DNA of 64,000 nucleotides from Ignavibacteriaceae bacterium (GTDB taxonomy: Bacteria; Bacteroidota; Ignavibacteria; Ignavibacteriales; Ignavibacteriaceae). The position numbers and the translations under genes are program-made. The stretch covers positions 78,800 to 142,799 of the forward strand of contig WBUK01000009.1 in assembly GCA_008933765.1 (NCBI GenBank). The letters are read 5' to 3'. Below are positions 10,301-18,841 of the stretch, piece after piece (the stretch's first letter is position 1; each line of letters starts with the position of its first letter). Under the pieces are notes generated by a model. The model was not told the DNA's origin. It did no database searches and saw only the letters and a program-made list of their open reading frames with translations.

Positions 10301-10428
10301 GGTGGGTCGATACTTGGGTATTCCCGCACACCAAGTGAAGTGTAGCCAATAGCGCCAAAAAGCACAATGACGAACGACATTACGATCGCCAGCACCGGAC
10401 GCCGGATACTGATGGAAGATAAACTCAT
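7351..10428 (-). CDS. RND-family efflux permease (HAE1/AcrB-like)
   Basis: This 1025-residue inner-membrane, proton-driven multidrug transporter has full family length. It starts with the hydrophobic SISIRRPVLAIVMS segment, then a large periplasmic porter loop. TM4 carries the proton-relay pair Asp400-Asp401 (GIVVDDAIVVLENIYR), equivalent to AcrB D407/D408. A lysine in GLVTKNGILIVEF near residue 930 corresponds to AcrB K940. The second periplasmic loop and the last TM bundle are intact. It overlaps the adaptor gene upstream by 4 bp, so translation is probably coupled. No outer-membrane TolC-like factor is encoded alongside. Substrates cannot be read from sequence. Confidence 0.94.
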   Translation of the reverse strand: MSLSSISIRRPVLAIVMSFVIVLFGAIGYTSLGVREYPSIDPPIITVQTNYTGANATVIESQITEPLEESINGIAGIRSLTSTSRDGSSIITVEFNVDIDLEAAANDVRDRVSRAQRLIPQDADPPVVTKADADAIPIVMINVSGKERDILQLSDYAKNVLKERIQTIPGVSAVQIWGEKKYSMRLWLDPIKMNSFNITPVEVRKVLQAENIELPSGRLEGDNTELTVRTLGLLQTPKDFNNLIIRDQTGQTVRLSDIGHAEYFPENERTILRRDGKPMIGMVLIPLPGSNHIQIADEFYKRLEQIKKDLPSDIEIQLGFDRTTFIRKSISEVMETIFIAFGLVIVIIFAFLRNWRSTIIPILAIPISLIGAFFIMYAAGFSINVLTLLGIVLAIGIVVDDAIVVLENIYRKIEEGLSPIEAAVKGSSEIFFAIISTTASLASVFLPIVFLQGLTGKLFKEFGYVIAGSVIISAFVALTLTPMMSSRLLKSQENRSWLYNKTEPFFVGMSSLYRKSLEAFMRARWLAIPIMAISAFIIFWFGSNLPTELAPQEDRGQFRISSTAPEGSSFDFMDHYMLKLNDRVAKEVPEKDNITSVTSPGFGASSTNSGFMMVLLKDREERTRSQQEIAQTVTGSVRELNDARTIVIQDQSIGGGSRGGLPVQYVIQAPNYEAIRDILPKFMEEAKKSPIFSVVDVNLKFNKPEVVVEIDRSKARNLGISVSDVATTLQFSLSGQRFGYFIKDGKQYQIIGQLARTDRNKPLDLRSMFVKNGKGDMVQLDNIVQLNERSSPPQLYRFNRFTSATVSAGLAEGKTIGDGIKEMDIIADRVLDDKFSTALQGASQDFVDSSSSLFFTFLLAIVLIYLVLAAQFESFRDPFIIMFTVPLAIAGAVLSLSLFGQTLNIFSEIGQIMLIGLVTKNGILIVEFANQRREAGSELMVAVTEAAELRFRPILMTSLSTILGATPIALALGAGSESRVSMGIAIIGGLIFSTILTLYIIPAMYSYLSPKKLNILPDLDELEKK

Positions 10429-11504
10429 TGTGCAAACCCCGAAAGTTTAACGGGGGTGTTTTTGCCGAGTTGGATAAGCCCGGAGACGATCAGAGTGTCA
10501 CCTCTGTTAATTCCGGAAATAATTTGAACCACCTTTTCGGTGCGGTCACCAACCTCAACTTTCACAGAGGTTGCAATTCCCGATTTATAAAGAAAAACTG
10601 AATATCCTGAAATTTCAGGAACGAGCGTTTCACTCGGGATCAGGATAGTCCGTACCGGTGCAGAAAGGGGGACAAGAACCTCGATCATTTTACCGGGTAC
10701 GAAGTGAGTAGTTTTGGTGGTGATGTAAGCTCTCACTCTTAGAGTTGCAGAAGTGGCGTCAACTCCGGGTTCGACGGCGTAAATTTGCGCACGGGCGGTG
10801 TCGTCTGCGTTGCCGGAAGTGAATGTAACAAAATTTCCGTTTTTAATATATATTGAATAATTCTGCGGGACGGCAAAATCGATTTTCAACTTAGAAGTAT
10901 TTTGAAGTGTCGCAATTTTAGTTCCGGGTGATACATAAGCGCCTTGTGAGAGGTACCTTAAGCCGATTTTTCCGGAGAATGGTGCCCGGATTTCTGTTTT
11001 TTGAATTTGAGCTTTTAGAAGATCGATATCCGCAAGAATTGATGAGTGATCATAAACGGCTGCATCATATTCTTCTTTCGTTGTGCTTTGCGCTGCTAAA
11101 AGTTTTTCCTGCCGGTCCAAATTTAATTTGGAAAGATGTAGTTTAGCTTCACTTTTTTTCAGTTGAGCTTTAAGATCGGCATCGTTAATTTTAACTAAAA
11201 GTTGCCCCTTAGAGACTGCAGAACCCTCTTTGAAATTGATTTGGATTATTTTCCCCGACACTTCGGGTGAAAGGTCAACCCAATCGTCGGCGAGGACATT
11301 CCCCATTACCTTTATTTCAGAGGAGAATGAGTCGTAATCAAGTACTTTACCTCTTACTTCGACAGGACCGGTAGGTCTTCCGGAGCCTTTTTTACCCTTA
11401 TTTTCTTTTGAGCCGGACGAGTGGGACACAATAGGCCACAAAACGAGTGCAACTATTATCAATGCGATTAAAGAGTAGATAATTGTTTTTGTGCGTTTTG
11501 ACAT
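10425..11504 (-). CDS. RND efflux periplasmic adaptor (membrane fusion protein)
   Basis: A 359-residue adaptor that bridges the permease to an outer-membrane channel. The N-terminus has one membrane segment (about residues 9-27). Then come the biotinyl/lipoyl hybrid halves (GKIIQINFKEGSAVSKGQ and TEIRAPFSGKIG), separated by a short alpha-hairpin with coiled-coil character (about residues 100-165). A beta-barrel (LKIDFAVPQNYS) and a membrane-proximal domain with VPGMIEV-like and LIPSETLVP elements follow. It is the first gene of a two-gene leftward operon, and its 3' end overlaps the permease start by 4 bp. The promoter must lie in 11505-11887. Confidence 0.93.
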   Translation of the reverse strand: MSKRTKTIIYSLIALIIVALVLWPIVSHSSGSKENKGKKGSGRPTGPVEVRGKVLDYDSFSSEIKVMGNVLADDWVDLSPEVSGKIIQINFKEGSAVSKGQLLVKINDADLKAQLKKSEAKLHLSKLNLDRQEKLLAAQSTTKEEYDAAVYDHSSILADIDLLKAQIQKTEIRAPFSGKIGLRYLSQGAYVSPGTKIATLQNTSKLKIDFAVPQNYSIYIKNGNFVTFTSGNADDTARAQIYAVEPGVDATSATLRVRAYITTKTTHFVPGKMIEVLVPLSAPVRTILIPSETLVPEISGYSVFLYKSGIATSVKVEVGDRTEKVVQIISGINRGDTLIVSGLIQLGKNTPVKLSGFAQ

Positions 11505-11887
11505 GAAAATTAACCGAAAATTGGCGCTGGATGCGTCCGTTTATAAATAAATATATCTTTTAATATAAACAATACTTTTTTTTAAAGTAAAGTTTAATAT
11601 AATAAAAAGAACCCCTTATATTGCCACAAAAACTTTTGACTACGGTGCTGAAGGCGTTGTTTTTCGGTGTCGTATTTTTTGATTTTTTTTGTCGTAAATT
11701 TTCGATGGTGTTTATTGAACTCCGGCATTTTTAATCATATTTTTTTGAAAGTAGTTTTTCGTATTCCGGCATTTCTTATCTTTTTTTCAAAAGCAGTTTT
11801 AGTGAACGGGTTGGTGTGAGCTGTTGTTTTAGATTTCCTCAACTTTGGAAATGAGGGACTGAATCGTTATTTTTGTAGTCTGAATAT
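11505..11887. other. Intergenic region between the efflux operon and tRNA-Glu, with a 44-bp tandem duplication
   Basis: AT-rich, without a credible gene. It should contain the leftward promoter of the efflux pair (the AT stretch around 11540-11610) and that of the tRNA. A degenerate direct repeat occupies 11721-11759 and 11765-11800 (tccggcattt, a T-rich run, then aaag-agtttt), with a period of 44 bp. Confidence 0.6.
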
Positions 11888-11961
11888 GGCGCGTTCGTCT
11901 AGCGGTTCAGGACGCTGCCCTCTCAAGGCAGAGATCACGGGTTCGAATCCCGTACGCGCTA
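11888..11961 (+). tRNA. tRNA-Glu (anticodon CTC)
   Basis: A complete cloverleaf of 74 nt: acceptor ggcgcgt pairs with acgcgct (one G-T), D arm gtct/ggac, anticodon stem ctgcc/ggcag around loop ctctcaa (anticodon CTC), and T arm acggg/cccgt with ttcgaat. The discriminator is A and the CCA end is not encoded. The body closely resembles E. coli tRNA-Glu. Confidence 0.95.
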
Positions 11962-12006
11962 CAACTTAACATAAAAGTATCATCCCTTGTGGATGATATT
12001 TTTGTT

Positions 12007-12372
12007 TTAAATCAACAAATCTCTTTTGGGTTCGGATTGTGTTAGAGGAGGAGGGCTGATATTTAATGGTTCCCACAAATCTTCTGCGGTAGAAATTGTA
12101 GTATGTTTAAATCGTTTTGAACTCTTTTTATCTCTGAGTACAATTTCAACATCAAGATCAGCAGCATTAGCGAGCGAAACCGGGGTTTTAACTGTGAAAT
12201 TACCTTCACAGTTAAATATTTTTGATATATAGGCTTTTGATGTCCCAAGTTCTTCAGTAAGAAAATTTGCAGGATTTACTATATTTTTCCTTTTTAATCT
12301 TGCCAGAATCGATTCGATAAACGAAAGAACCAAGTTAAAGGTTTTGATTTTAATTTTTACTGAGGGTTTCAA
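12007..12372 (-). CDS. Small helix-turn-helix (XRE/Cro-like) protein
   Basis: The 121-residue protein contains a Cro/C1-type HTH at about residues 36-80: helix FLTEELG, turn and recognition helix TSKAYISKIFN, then NFTVKTPVSLANAADLDVEI, which mirrors the SKSYVSQ-LNG-RNLTL-TLAKLA pattern of XRE regulators and HigA-type antitoxins. The C-terminal 40 residues are polar and unconserved-looking. It sits alone in a gene-poor stretch between tRNA-Glu and an ABC operon with no toxin gene beside it, so an antitoxin role is unsupported. Its DNA target is unknown. It could be a domesticated or horizontally acquired fragment. Confidence 0.7.
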   Translation of the reverse strand: MKPSVKIKIKTFNLVLSFIESILARLKRKNIVNPANFLTEELGTSKAYISKIFNCEGNFTVKTPVSLANAADLDVEIVLRDKKSSKRFKHTTISTAEDLWEPLNISPPPLTQSEPKRDLLI

Positions 12373-13309
12373 TGTGTTCTCCTAACTTTTCGCAATTTTC
12401 ATTCAGGTTCAATCTATAATTTATAATTATTGTAACATTCAATCTTAAGATATCAGATCTATAAAAAGCAGCATACCTGAAAAGATTCACACGCACTTTC
12501 CTGGTTTTAAGTACTTAATAACTACACCACCTGGTCGTAACTTAAAGCACAAGAGTGATTTATGCTATTTTTTACTGATTCGAAAAAAAAGATAAAGGGT
12601 ACAAGCAAAATAACTTTTTTTCACGAATTGAAAAGACAAAACAGTGATCAATCGGAAAAATACTCTTTTTCGTTTCAAAGATTTTTGAAAAACATTTAGT
12701 CCGAACTCAGATACCATTTGCTGAAGTTGGATAAAATAATTACTTTTTGGATTGGTATTGAAAAAAAAGAGAAATCTTTAGATTAATTCAGTTTTTTTGG
12801 GGGTGTAAGCTTTCACTAACTGAGGAAGCCTTTTGTCTTGATAATTAAGCCGTTGTTTGCATTGATGTCAAAGTTATTTTTCTGCCATCATTTGTATTGA
12901 TGTGAAAGCTTTTTTTCTATTGTCCACAAGGCAGTCGTTCCTATTTAACAGGCGAGGCTTTTTGTATTGGGAGCAGGGAAAAGTTCTGTTAAATGGTTGA
13001 GAAAATACCCTTTAATCATTGGAAATTACCTTTCTTCAAAAATTTGATGGGATTTCTTAGTGAATGAATAATCTTTCGAATATTTTTTAGCGAGATTTTA
13101 GAAATTCATACGCGGTGAGAGAACCAAATGGTGAAAAGCCTGTGAAATTGAAAAGCGCTAAAATTATATACTTAAAAATAACTGATGAAAAGCCTTCGAG
13201 ATTAAAACGAGTTAATAATCTATACTTGAGCTAAAGCTCAACTACTATTAAAACAAAAAAATTAAGTATTAACAAAACAATACTTTGGAAACAACAAAAC
13301 GGAACCTGA
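12373..13309. other. 937-bp gene-free, AT-rich stretch with local duplications
   Basis: I see no gene on either strand. It contains two degenerate tandem duplications. One is ttt-g-attgatgt-aaag at 12856-12883 and 12891-12918 (35-bp period). The other is tgaaaagcc followed by taaaa and tatactt at about 13131-13174 and 13184-13229 (about 54-bp period). A perfect 7+7 palindrome (ttgagct-aa-agctcaa) is at 13226-13241, about 70 bp before the ABC operon start. It probably holds that operon's promoter. Confidence 0.6.
13226..13241. promoter_or_regulatory. Perfect palindrome upstream of the ABC operon (candidate operator or hairpin)
   Basis: Seven-base arms ttgagct and agctcaa flank an aa spacer. 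No T-run follows, so it is not an obvious terminator. A transcription-factor site or a leader hairpin are both possible. Confidence 0.4.
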
Positions 13310-14245
13310 ATGTTAGAAGTAAAAAACATTAGAAAAGAGTACAAAAATGTGGTTGCTGTTGATGATGTTTCGTTCAAAGTGGAGCCCGGTAAAATCTTCG
13401 GTCTGTTGGGGCCAAACGGAGCGGGCAAAACAACAACAATCAGAATGATACTCGACATCATCAAGCCTACAGCGGGTGAGATACTAATCGATGGTAAGCA
13501 ACCCGGCAAAGAGTTCCAAAAATACACCGGCTATCTGCCTGAAGAGAGAGGGCTTTACAAAAAAAGTAAGGTTCTGGATATCATCAAATATTTTGGCTGC
13601 TTGAAAGGAATGACACCCAAAGATGCAGAAAACGAAGGTATTCAATGGCTAAAAAGACTCGAAATAACTGACTACAAAAAGCGAAAAGTTCAGGAGCTTT
13701 CAAAAGGAAATCAGCAAAAGATTCAGTTCATTATTGCGGTTGTTCATAATCCAAGAATTTTAGTGCTCGATGAACCTTTCAGCGGTTTTGACCCAATAAA
13801 CCAGGAAATTGTCCGTGATGAAATCCTTCGCCTGAAAGAAGAGGGTAGAACCATAATACTCTCAACACATCAAATGGATATGGCTGAAAAAATGTGTGAA
13901 ACAATTTTCCTGATCGCAAACGGAAAAGAAGTAACCGGGGGACCAATCAAAGAAGTAAAACGAAGGTTTGGTAAAGAAATAATAAAAATAGAATACGAAG
14001 GAAACGGCGATTTCATCAAAGGCTTACCGGGCGTTAAAACCGCAGACCTCTACGGCAACTTTGGTGAAATTGAAACCGAAGATGGCATAGACCCCAACAG
14101 CGTGTTACCTGCAATCTTCAACGGAGTTGCTTTGCGCAGTTTTTCGATTGAAGCCCCAACACTCAATCGAATCTTTATCGATACTATCAAACAGAATGAA
14201 AACGGAACAAGCTCCAAACAAAATAATCAGGGGGCTACAAGATGA
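13310..14245 (+). CDS. ABC transporter ATP-binding protein (NatA-like)
   Basis: The 311-residue cytoplasmic ATPase has Walker A GPNGAGKT at residues 34-41, a signature LSKGNQQK near residue 132, Walker B ILVLDEPFSGFDP near residue 155 and the switch histidine in STHQMDMAEK. The C-terminal 80 residues form the extra domain (DUF4162-like) common in NatA-type exporters. It overlaps the permease start by 4 bp (ATGA arrangement). Together they resemble the NatAB sodium-export family or broader ABC-2 exporters; the substrate is uncertain. Confidence 0.92.
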   Translation: MLEVKNIRKEYKNVVAVDDVSFKVEPGKIFGLLGPNGAGKTTTIRMILDIIKPTAGEILIDGKQPGKEFQKYTGYLPEERGLYKKSKVLDIIKYFGCLKGMTPKDAENEGIQWLKRLEITDYKKRKVQELSKGNQQKIQFIIAVVHNPRILVLDEPFSGFDPINQEIVRDEILRLKEEGRTIILSTHQMDMAEKMCETIFLIANGKEVTGGPIKEVKRRFGKEIIKIEYEGNGDFIKGLPGVKTADLYGNFGEIETEDGIDPNSVLPAIFNGVALRSFSIEAPTLNRIFIDTIKQNENGTSSKQNNQGATR

Positions 14246-15486
14246 AAAAAGCATTTGAAGTTGCAAAATGGGAATACCTGCAGAAAGTAACCTCCAAAGA
14301 GTTCATCATTTCGGTGGTGATTACACCGGTTATTTTCCTCGTTTTTTCACTGTTGCCGACACTTCTTGCCGATAAAGATTCAGACGCACCAAAAGCAATA
14401 ACAATTCTTGACTCAACCGGTCTTTATGCGCCTGAATTAGCAACAAAACTTGAAAAGCAAAAATTGGATAATGGGCAGCCAAGGTTTGTTATTCCAAGAA
14501 CTGATGTTGCACCAAATCAGATTGTCGAAACCAAAAAAAGGTTGGATGATTCAGTTGTAAACCGTACTGTTTTAGAAGGATACATCTATATTTACGACAA
14601 ACCCGATTCGGGCGTTCAACTTGAATTCAGAAGCAAATCTATCGGCAGTTTCAGAGACTTAGGTATTATTGAAAACACTTTCAATAACATCAGAAGAGAA
14701 AAAATGCTGGAGCACGAGAATATTAAGCAAAGTTTGTTAGACTCGCTTACAAAAAATGTCGGGCTTCAGTCGGTAAAAATAACCACGGAAGGAGTTGAGG
14801 AAATCGATTTTGAAAAACAGTTCTTTTCAACATTTATAATAATAATGGCGCTGTTTTTCATTCTGATGTTCACGGGTGGCTCGTTAGTGCGAAGTTTAGT
14901 TGAAGAAAAATCTAACAGACTGATTGAAATAATTCTTTCAAGTTGCAAAGCTGAGGACCTGCTTTTGGGCAAAGTGATGGGGTTGACACTCCTGGTTCTT
15001 ACGCAAATGGGGATTTGGGCACTTCTTGCGGTGGGATATGCGGGCCCAATGTTAGCCACCACTTCAGCGTTCCAAAACCTGCACATTGTAATTCCATATT
15101 TTCTATTGGCGTTCCTTTTCTATGTCTCAATTTTTGTCGGTGTTGGCTCAATAGTGAACACTGAGCAGGAGGCGCAGCAGATAACGGGTTACCTGACGCT
15201 GTTGGTGATCTTCCCTGTGGTGCTTTTGATGCCAATAATTCAAAACCCTGATCAGGAATTGGTGAAAATTTTCGCGTACATACCGTTCACCTCACCATTG
15301 GTGATGATTGCGCGCATGAATGTGGTTAGCGTTCCGTTCTACGAGCACTTAATTGCCATGGGAATTTTGTTGCTTAGCATAATTCTTGTGATAAAACTTT
15401 CGGTAAAAATATTCAGAATAGGAATACTGTCGTACGGCAAAATCCCTTCGATGAAAGAACTTATGAATTGGCTAAGAAGCAACTGA
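14242..15486 (+). CDS. ABC-2 type permease (NatB-like)
   Basis: This 414-residue protein has one N-terminal membrane segment (ISVVITPVIFLVFSLLP). A long extracytoplasmic domain follows, about residues 45-190, rich in charged and polar residues. Five or six C-terminal membrane segments then start around residue 195 (TFIIIMALFFILMF). The motif SLVRSLVEEKSNRLIEIILSS is the hallmark of NatB/ABC2_membrane_3 permeases. It is translationally coupled to the ATPase through the ATGA overlap. It would export sodium, a peptide or a lipid-like compound, driven by the neighbouring ATPase. Confidence 0.92.
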   Translation: MKKAFEVAKWEYLQKVTSKEFIISVVITPVIFLVFSLLPTLLADKDSDAPKAITILDSTGLYAPELATKLEKQKLDNGQPRFVIPRTDVAPNQIVETKKRLDDSVVNRTVLEGYIYIYDKPDSGVQLEFRSKSIGSFRDLGIIENTFNNIRREKMLEHENIKQSLLDSLTKNVGLQSVKITTEGVEEIDFEKQFFSTFIIIMALFFILMFTGGSLVRSLVEEKSNRLIEIILSSCKAEDLLLGKVMGLTLLVLTQMGIWALLAVGYAGPMLATTSAFQNLHIVIPYFLLAFLFYVSIFVGVGSIVNTEQEAQQITGYLTLLVIFPVVLLMPIIQNPDQELVKIFAYIPFTSPLVMIARMNVVSVPFYEHLIAMGILLLSIILVIKLSVKIFRIGILSYGKIPSMKELMNWLRSN

Positions 15487-15519
15487 TAACCCAAACAGAT
15501 AAAAACAACCGGTGATTAA

Positions 15520-16434
15520 TTGATTGATATCGGCTTAAGTGTTTTGACAGGCGGATTAATTTCCGCCTTCTTTTTTAAGTTTTACACCATTTTCGACAGA
15601 TTCCGGTTCAGGAAAGAGATAAGATTTGTTATCCCTGCCTTGCTTGGTGGGTTGGCTGCAGTTCTTATTACACTCGGTCTGCAGTGGGGGATGTCGCAAA
15701 TTGAAGAGATTGCTTCAATTATGTATTCAGGGCACAACAGATCTATTTACATTTCGCCTTTTGTGGAAGAGGTTGCAAAGGGCTTGGTTACGGTTGCAGC
15801 AATTAAATTGCTGAAAAGTGAAGAAATTCTGGATTCTCTTTTCTTAGCAATAGCCGTTGGAATTGGGTTTTCTTTCTTTGAAAATCTTCTGTTTGCTTCA
15901 ATAACGGGGGTACCGGCAAGTGCAGTCGCCAGGATGATCGAACGGAGTTTGGTAATAACACCAATGCATGCCATTCAGAATTTTCTTTTTATTTTGATTT
16001 GGCTTTTGTTGGGCAGAATGGTTAAAAACAAATTTTTGCTTTTCTTACTGGCTTTGCCTTTCCCGGGGATTTCGCACGCGGTCTGGAATTATATAGCACT
16101 TGAAACGGGGGCAAACTTAGTTAATCTTACAGTTATGATTTTGGTAAGCCGAGCAATCGTTTTTGCTATCCGGGTTGAGAAAGAAGACTACATCATAAAC
16201 CTTTTGGAAGCTGAATACGAAGAAAACCGTTTGGATACTAAAGGGAAAAAAAACGATGGCGAACCGGCAACAGAACCCGCATACCCGACCGCAGATAATA
16301 AAGAACCAACAGAACTAAAAGAATTAAACAGAGCTTCTTCCGAATGGATATATTCTTTCATTTTCGAAAAATTACACCTCACCCGTTTTGTTAAAAGTGA
16401 AAAAAACGGGCTGCAGAATTTCTTCGACAAATAA
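15520..16434 (+). CDS. PrsW-family intramembrane metalloprotease
   Basis: The 304-residue membrane protein has about eight hydrophobic segments in its first 220 residues. The family motifs are present: E83-E84-x-x-K87 (FVEEVAKGL), F117-x-x-x-E121 (GFSFFENLLF), a histidine in PMHAIQNF and another in GISHAVWNY. PrsW of Bacillus starts regulated proteolysis of an anti-sigma factor; the substrate here is unknown and no anti-sigma gene is adjacent. The C-terminal 80 residues are hydrophilic and lysine/glutamate-rich. The start is a TTG at 15520, because the nearest in-frame ATG would remove the first two membrane segments. It lies 33 bp after the permease stop, so it may belong to the same operon. 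Confidence 0.82.
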   Translation: MIDIGLSVLTGGLISAFFFKFYTIFDRFRFRKEIRFVIPALLGGLAAVLITLGLQWGMSQIEEIASIMYSGHNRSIYISPFVEEVAKGLVTVAAIKLLKSEEILDSLFLAIAVGIGFSFFENLLFASITGVPASAVARMIERSLVITPMHAIQNFLFILIWLLLGRMVKNKFLLFLLALPFPGISHAVWNYIALETGANLVNLTVMILVSRAIVFAIRVEKEDYIINLLEAEYEENRLDTKGKKNDGEPATEPAYPTADNKEPTELKELNRASSEWIYSFIFEKLHLTRFVKSEKNGLQNFFDK

Positions 16435-16519
16435 TTATCCCAAAAGTAATTGCCTTAACATTTCGCTAAAATTCCGTAACTTTCCGTTTTGAAATTTTAA
16501 TTCAACTTGACTGTAAAAA

Positions 16520-17221
16520 ATGGCAGAACCGGCAGGTGTTCTTTTTTTCGTTCCTGAACCGATCTTCAACCGATATGAAGTGAAAGATTTTGGAGGGTTA
16601 AAACAGCAGGATGTATCGATACTTCTAAGCGGTTTGCTAATCAATCAGTTGCAGATTGTTTTTTCCCGTGGAACCGGTTCAAGGGTCATTCTCATGTTGC
16701 ATCAGTTTGATGTGGGTGTTGAGGGCGCCGATGAGTTGCAACACTTCGAGGGACTGGAAGTAATTTACTACGAAAAAGGGGAAGAGGCGAATACGGTTAA
16801 AGAATTAGAAGAAGAATTTGTAAACAATGGGCAAATTTTGGCGATTGTTAACCCATTTGTTATGGGATTAGTTGCAAGTGACTACGAGTTTCTCTCAAAT
16901 CTCTCGGACCAGGAGGATGAGGTAATCGTTTTAAATCGTTCTGAAAACAACCATATCTCTTTGGTTGTTGTTAATAATTACGAAGCAAATTCGGAACTTT
17001 TAGCAACGGAAATAACAAAACCATGGGACGAGTATCTTAAAACCGCCACGGCGTTAAACTCACGACCGATCATAACCTCGTCAGGGATGGTTGTCAGCGA
17101 GCCGGGAGATTTCAGAAGGTTATACGATTTCCTTTCAGGGAAAGGGAGCATTTCCGCCTGTAGTTTTCAGATGCACGACCGTTTTACGGAACTTTTTGTG
17201 GAATATAAAGAAATTTTGTAA
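16520..17221 (+). CDS. Conserved protein of unknown function, upstream of nadD
   Basis: A 233-residue soluble protein with no signal peptide or membrane segment. It alternates short hydrophobic strands (VLFFVPEP, IVFSRG, RVILMLHQFD, LEVIYYEKG, ILAIVNPFVMGL, EVIVLNRS, ISLVVVNNY) with helices, which suggests an alpha/beta fold. The layout vaguely recalls GT-A nucleotidyltransferases of the DUF2064/CofC type, but neither the GR-KTRL nor the DGGY signature of those families is present, so I do not assign it. Its stop overlaps the nadD start by one base (TAATG), which indicates translational coupling. Confidence 0.7.
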   Translation: MAEPAGVLFFVPEPIFNRYEVKDFGGLKQQDVSILLSGLLINQLQIVFSRGTGSRVILMLHQFDVGVEGADELQHFEGLEVIYYEKGEEANTVKELEEEFVNNGQILAIVNPFVMGLVASDYEFLSNLSDQEDEVIVLNRSENNHISLVVVNNYEANSELLATEITKPWDEYLKTATALNSRPIITSSGMVVSEPGDFRRLYDFLSGKGSISACSFQMHDRFTELFVEYKEIL

Positions 17222-17793
17222 TGGCAGTAGGACTTTTAGGCGGCACATTCAACCCGGTACATCTTGGGCATTTAATCACTTCGCGCAGGGTGAGGGAAAT
17301 GAGGAAATTAGAGAAAATTATCCTTATGCCTTGCTACATTTCCCCGTTTAAGGTAAATTCTTCCGATTTGATCGACGGAGAAATTAGGGTAAGGATGTTA
17401 GAACTGGCGGTGGAAAACCTTCCGTGCTATGAAGTAAGCGATTTTGAGTTGAAAAAAGGCGGCGTATCATACACTTACGACACGATAATGCACCTTAAAG
17501 AAATTTATAAAGATGTTGAGCTGATTATTGGGTTCGATAATATCTACGAGTTTCACAAATGGTACAGAGCCGACGACATCATTAAAGAGGCGAAATTGAT
17601 CGTTTTAACGAGAAAAACGGACCTGCCGGACAAACGGAACAGATTCTTTGAACTTGCAACATTTGTAGAATCGCCAACGATTGAAATCAGCTCAACCGAA
17701 ATCCGCGAAAGAGTTCGTGCAGGACTTTCCATTGATTTTCTCGCGCCCCGTTTGGTAGTTGATTTTATAAAAGAGAACAAAATTTACCTGTGA
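17221..17793 (+). CDS. nadD: Nicotinate-nucleotide adenylyltransferase
   Basis: Adenylates nicotinate mononucleotide to deamido-NAD in NAD biosynthesis. The protein is 190 residues, the usual size. The nucleotidyl-transfer motif GGTFNPVHLGHL is at residues 7-18 with the HxGH pair. The family's SYTYDTI block and IIGFDN- - -FHKWY block follow, and the C-terminal TEIRERV motif (ISSTEIR, the ISxxxxR motif) is intact. The start codon overlaps the previous stop, and its own stop overlaps the next gene, so three genes appear to be translated as one unit. Confidence 0.95.
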   Translation: MAVGLLGGTFNPVHLGHLITSRRVREMRKLEKIILMPCYISPFKVNSSDLIDGEIRVRMLELAVENLPCYEVSDFELKKGGVSYTYDTIMHLKEIYKDVELIIGFDNIYEFHKWYRADDIIKEAKLIVLTRKTDLPDKRNRFFELATFVESPTIEISSTEIRERVRAGLSIDFLAPRLVVDFIKENKIYL

Positions 17794-18755
17794 TGTTAAT
17801 TTCAGACACCGAAAAAATATTAAAAAAAGAAAAAAGAAGTGTTGCCCGTGCAATAACGGGGATTGAAGCAGGTCTGCCCGGTTCTACAGAACTGTTGGAT
17901 GAACTGTTCAAGCATACCGGCAAAGCCTATAAAGTTGGTATAACGGGTCCCCCCGGTGCGGGTAAAAGCACACTGACACTTCAACTGATCAAATGGTTGA
18001 GAGAAAACGACAAAACAGTTGCCGTAATAGCAGTTGACCCAACCAGCCCTTTCACAGGAGGGGCTTTACTTGGCGACAGGGTGCGAATGACTGAAGTCGG
18101 CAACCTTGATGGTGTTTTCATTAGAAGCATGGCAACCAGGGGAAGCCTTGGCGGGCTTAGCAGAAAGGCTGTTGATGCTTCAGATGTTTTGGATGCTGCC
18201 GGCTACGATATAATAATTTACGAAACTGTGGGGGTGGGGCAGTCGGAGCTTGATATCGCGAAAGCAGCGGATACCACAATTGTGGTGCTTGTTCCGGAAT
18301 CGGGTGATTCAATCCAGGCGATGAAAGCGGGTTTGATGGAAATAGCTGATTTTTATGTTCTGAACAAAAGTGACCGTCCCGGTGCCGAGCAGGCAGTGGC
18401 AGCAATTAAAACTATGCTGAAGTTTCGTGAGCATAAAGCAACTGACCGTGTGCCGGCAGTTATTAAAACGATTGCACATGAAAACAAAGGGATAGACGAA
18501 ACCTGCAAAGAAATTTTCAAGCACAAAGAATTTTTAGAAACAACCGGTGAACTGCAGAAAAAACGGGAAATCCGGGCGCACAATCGCCTCAGAGAAATTG
18601 TGGAAACCGAGATTCTGAACGAATTATGGAACTCGGGCGGTTCAGAACTTTTGATGAAGAACCTTTCTGAAGTAGTTGGCAAATCGTTAGCACCTCACAG
18701 ATTAGCCGAGCAAATTGTTAGTCGATACAAAGAGCATTTAAGAAACGGGGGGTAA
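17793..18755 (+). CDS. meaB: MeaB/ArgK-family GTPase (methylmalonyl-CoA mutase chaperone)
   Basis: The family is a G3E P-loop GTPase that loads and protects the adenosylcobalamin cofactor of methylmalonyl-CoA mutase. The P-loop GPPGAGKST is at residues 52-60, Switch I and II include DPTSPFTGGALLGDRVRM and ETVGVGQSE, and NKSD is the guanine-specificity motif. The C-terminal helices match the MeaB dimerisation arm. I take the ATG at 17793, which overlaps the nadD TGA; a GTG one codon earlier is equally possible. No mutase subunit lies in the window, but acyl-CoA dehydrogenase and carboxylase genes follow, which fits short-chain acyl-CoA metabolism. Confidence 0.9.
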   Translation: MLISDTEKILKKEKRSVARAITGIEAGLPGSTELLDELFKHTGKAYKVGITGPPGAGKSTLTLQLIKWLRENDKTVAVIAVDPTSPFTGGALLGDRVRMTEVGNLDGVFIRSMATRGSLGGLSRKAVDASDVLDAAGYDIIIYETVGVGQSELDIAKAADTTIVVLVPESGDSIQAMKAGLMEIADFYVLNKSDRPGAEQAVAAIKTMLKFREHKATDRVPAVIKTIAHENKGIDETCKEIFKHKEFLETTGELQKKREIRAHNRLREIVETEILNELWNSGGSELLMKNLSEVVGKSLAPHRLAEQIVSRYKEHLRNGG

Positions 18756-18841
18756 CACCCTATCAGGTTTAACAGATTAAATACTTAACAATATGTTAAC
18801 CTAATATCAATAGGTTCACAAACTTAACAACAGGAGATTAA

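Noticed and set aside
11962..12006. Attachment site of an integrated element at tRNA-Glu
   Set aside because: No second copy of the tRNA 3' end is found in the window and no integrase is present.
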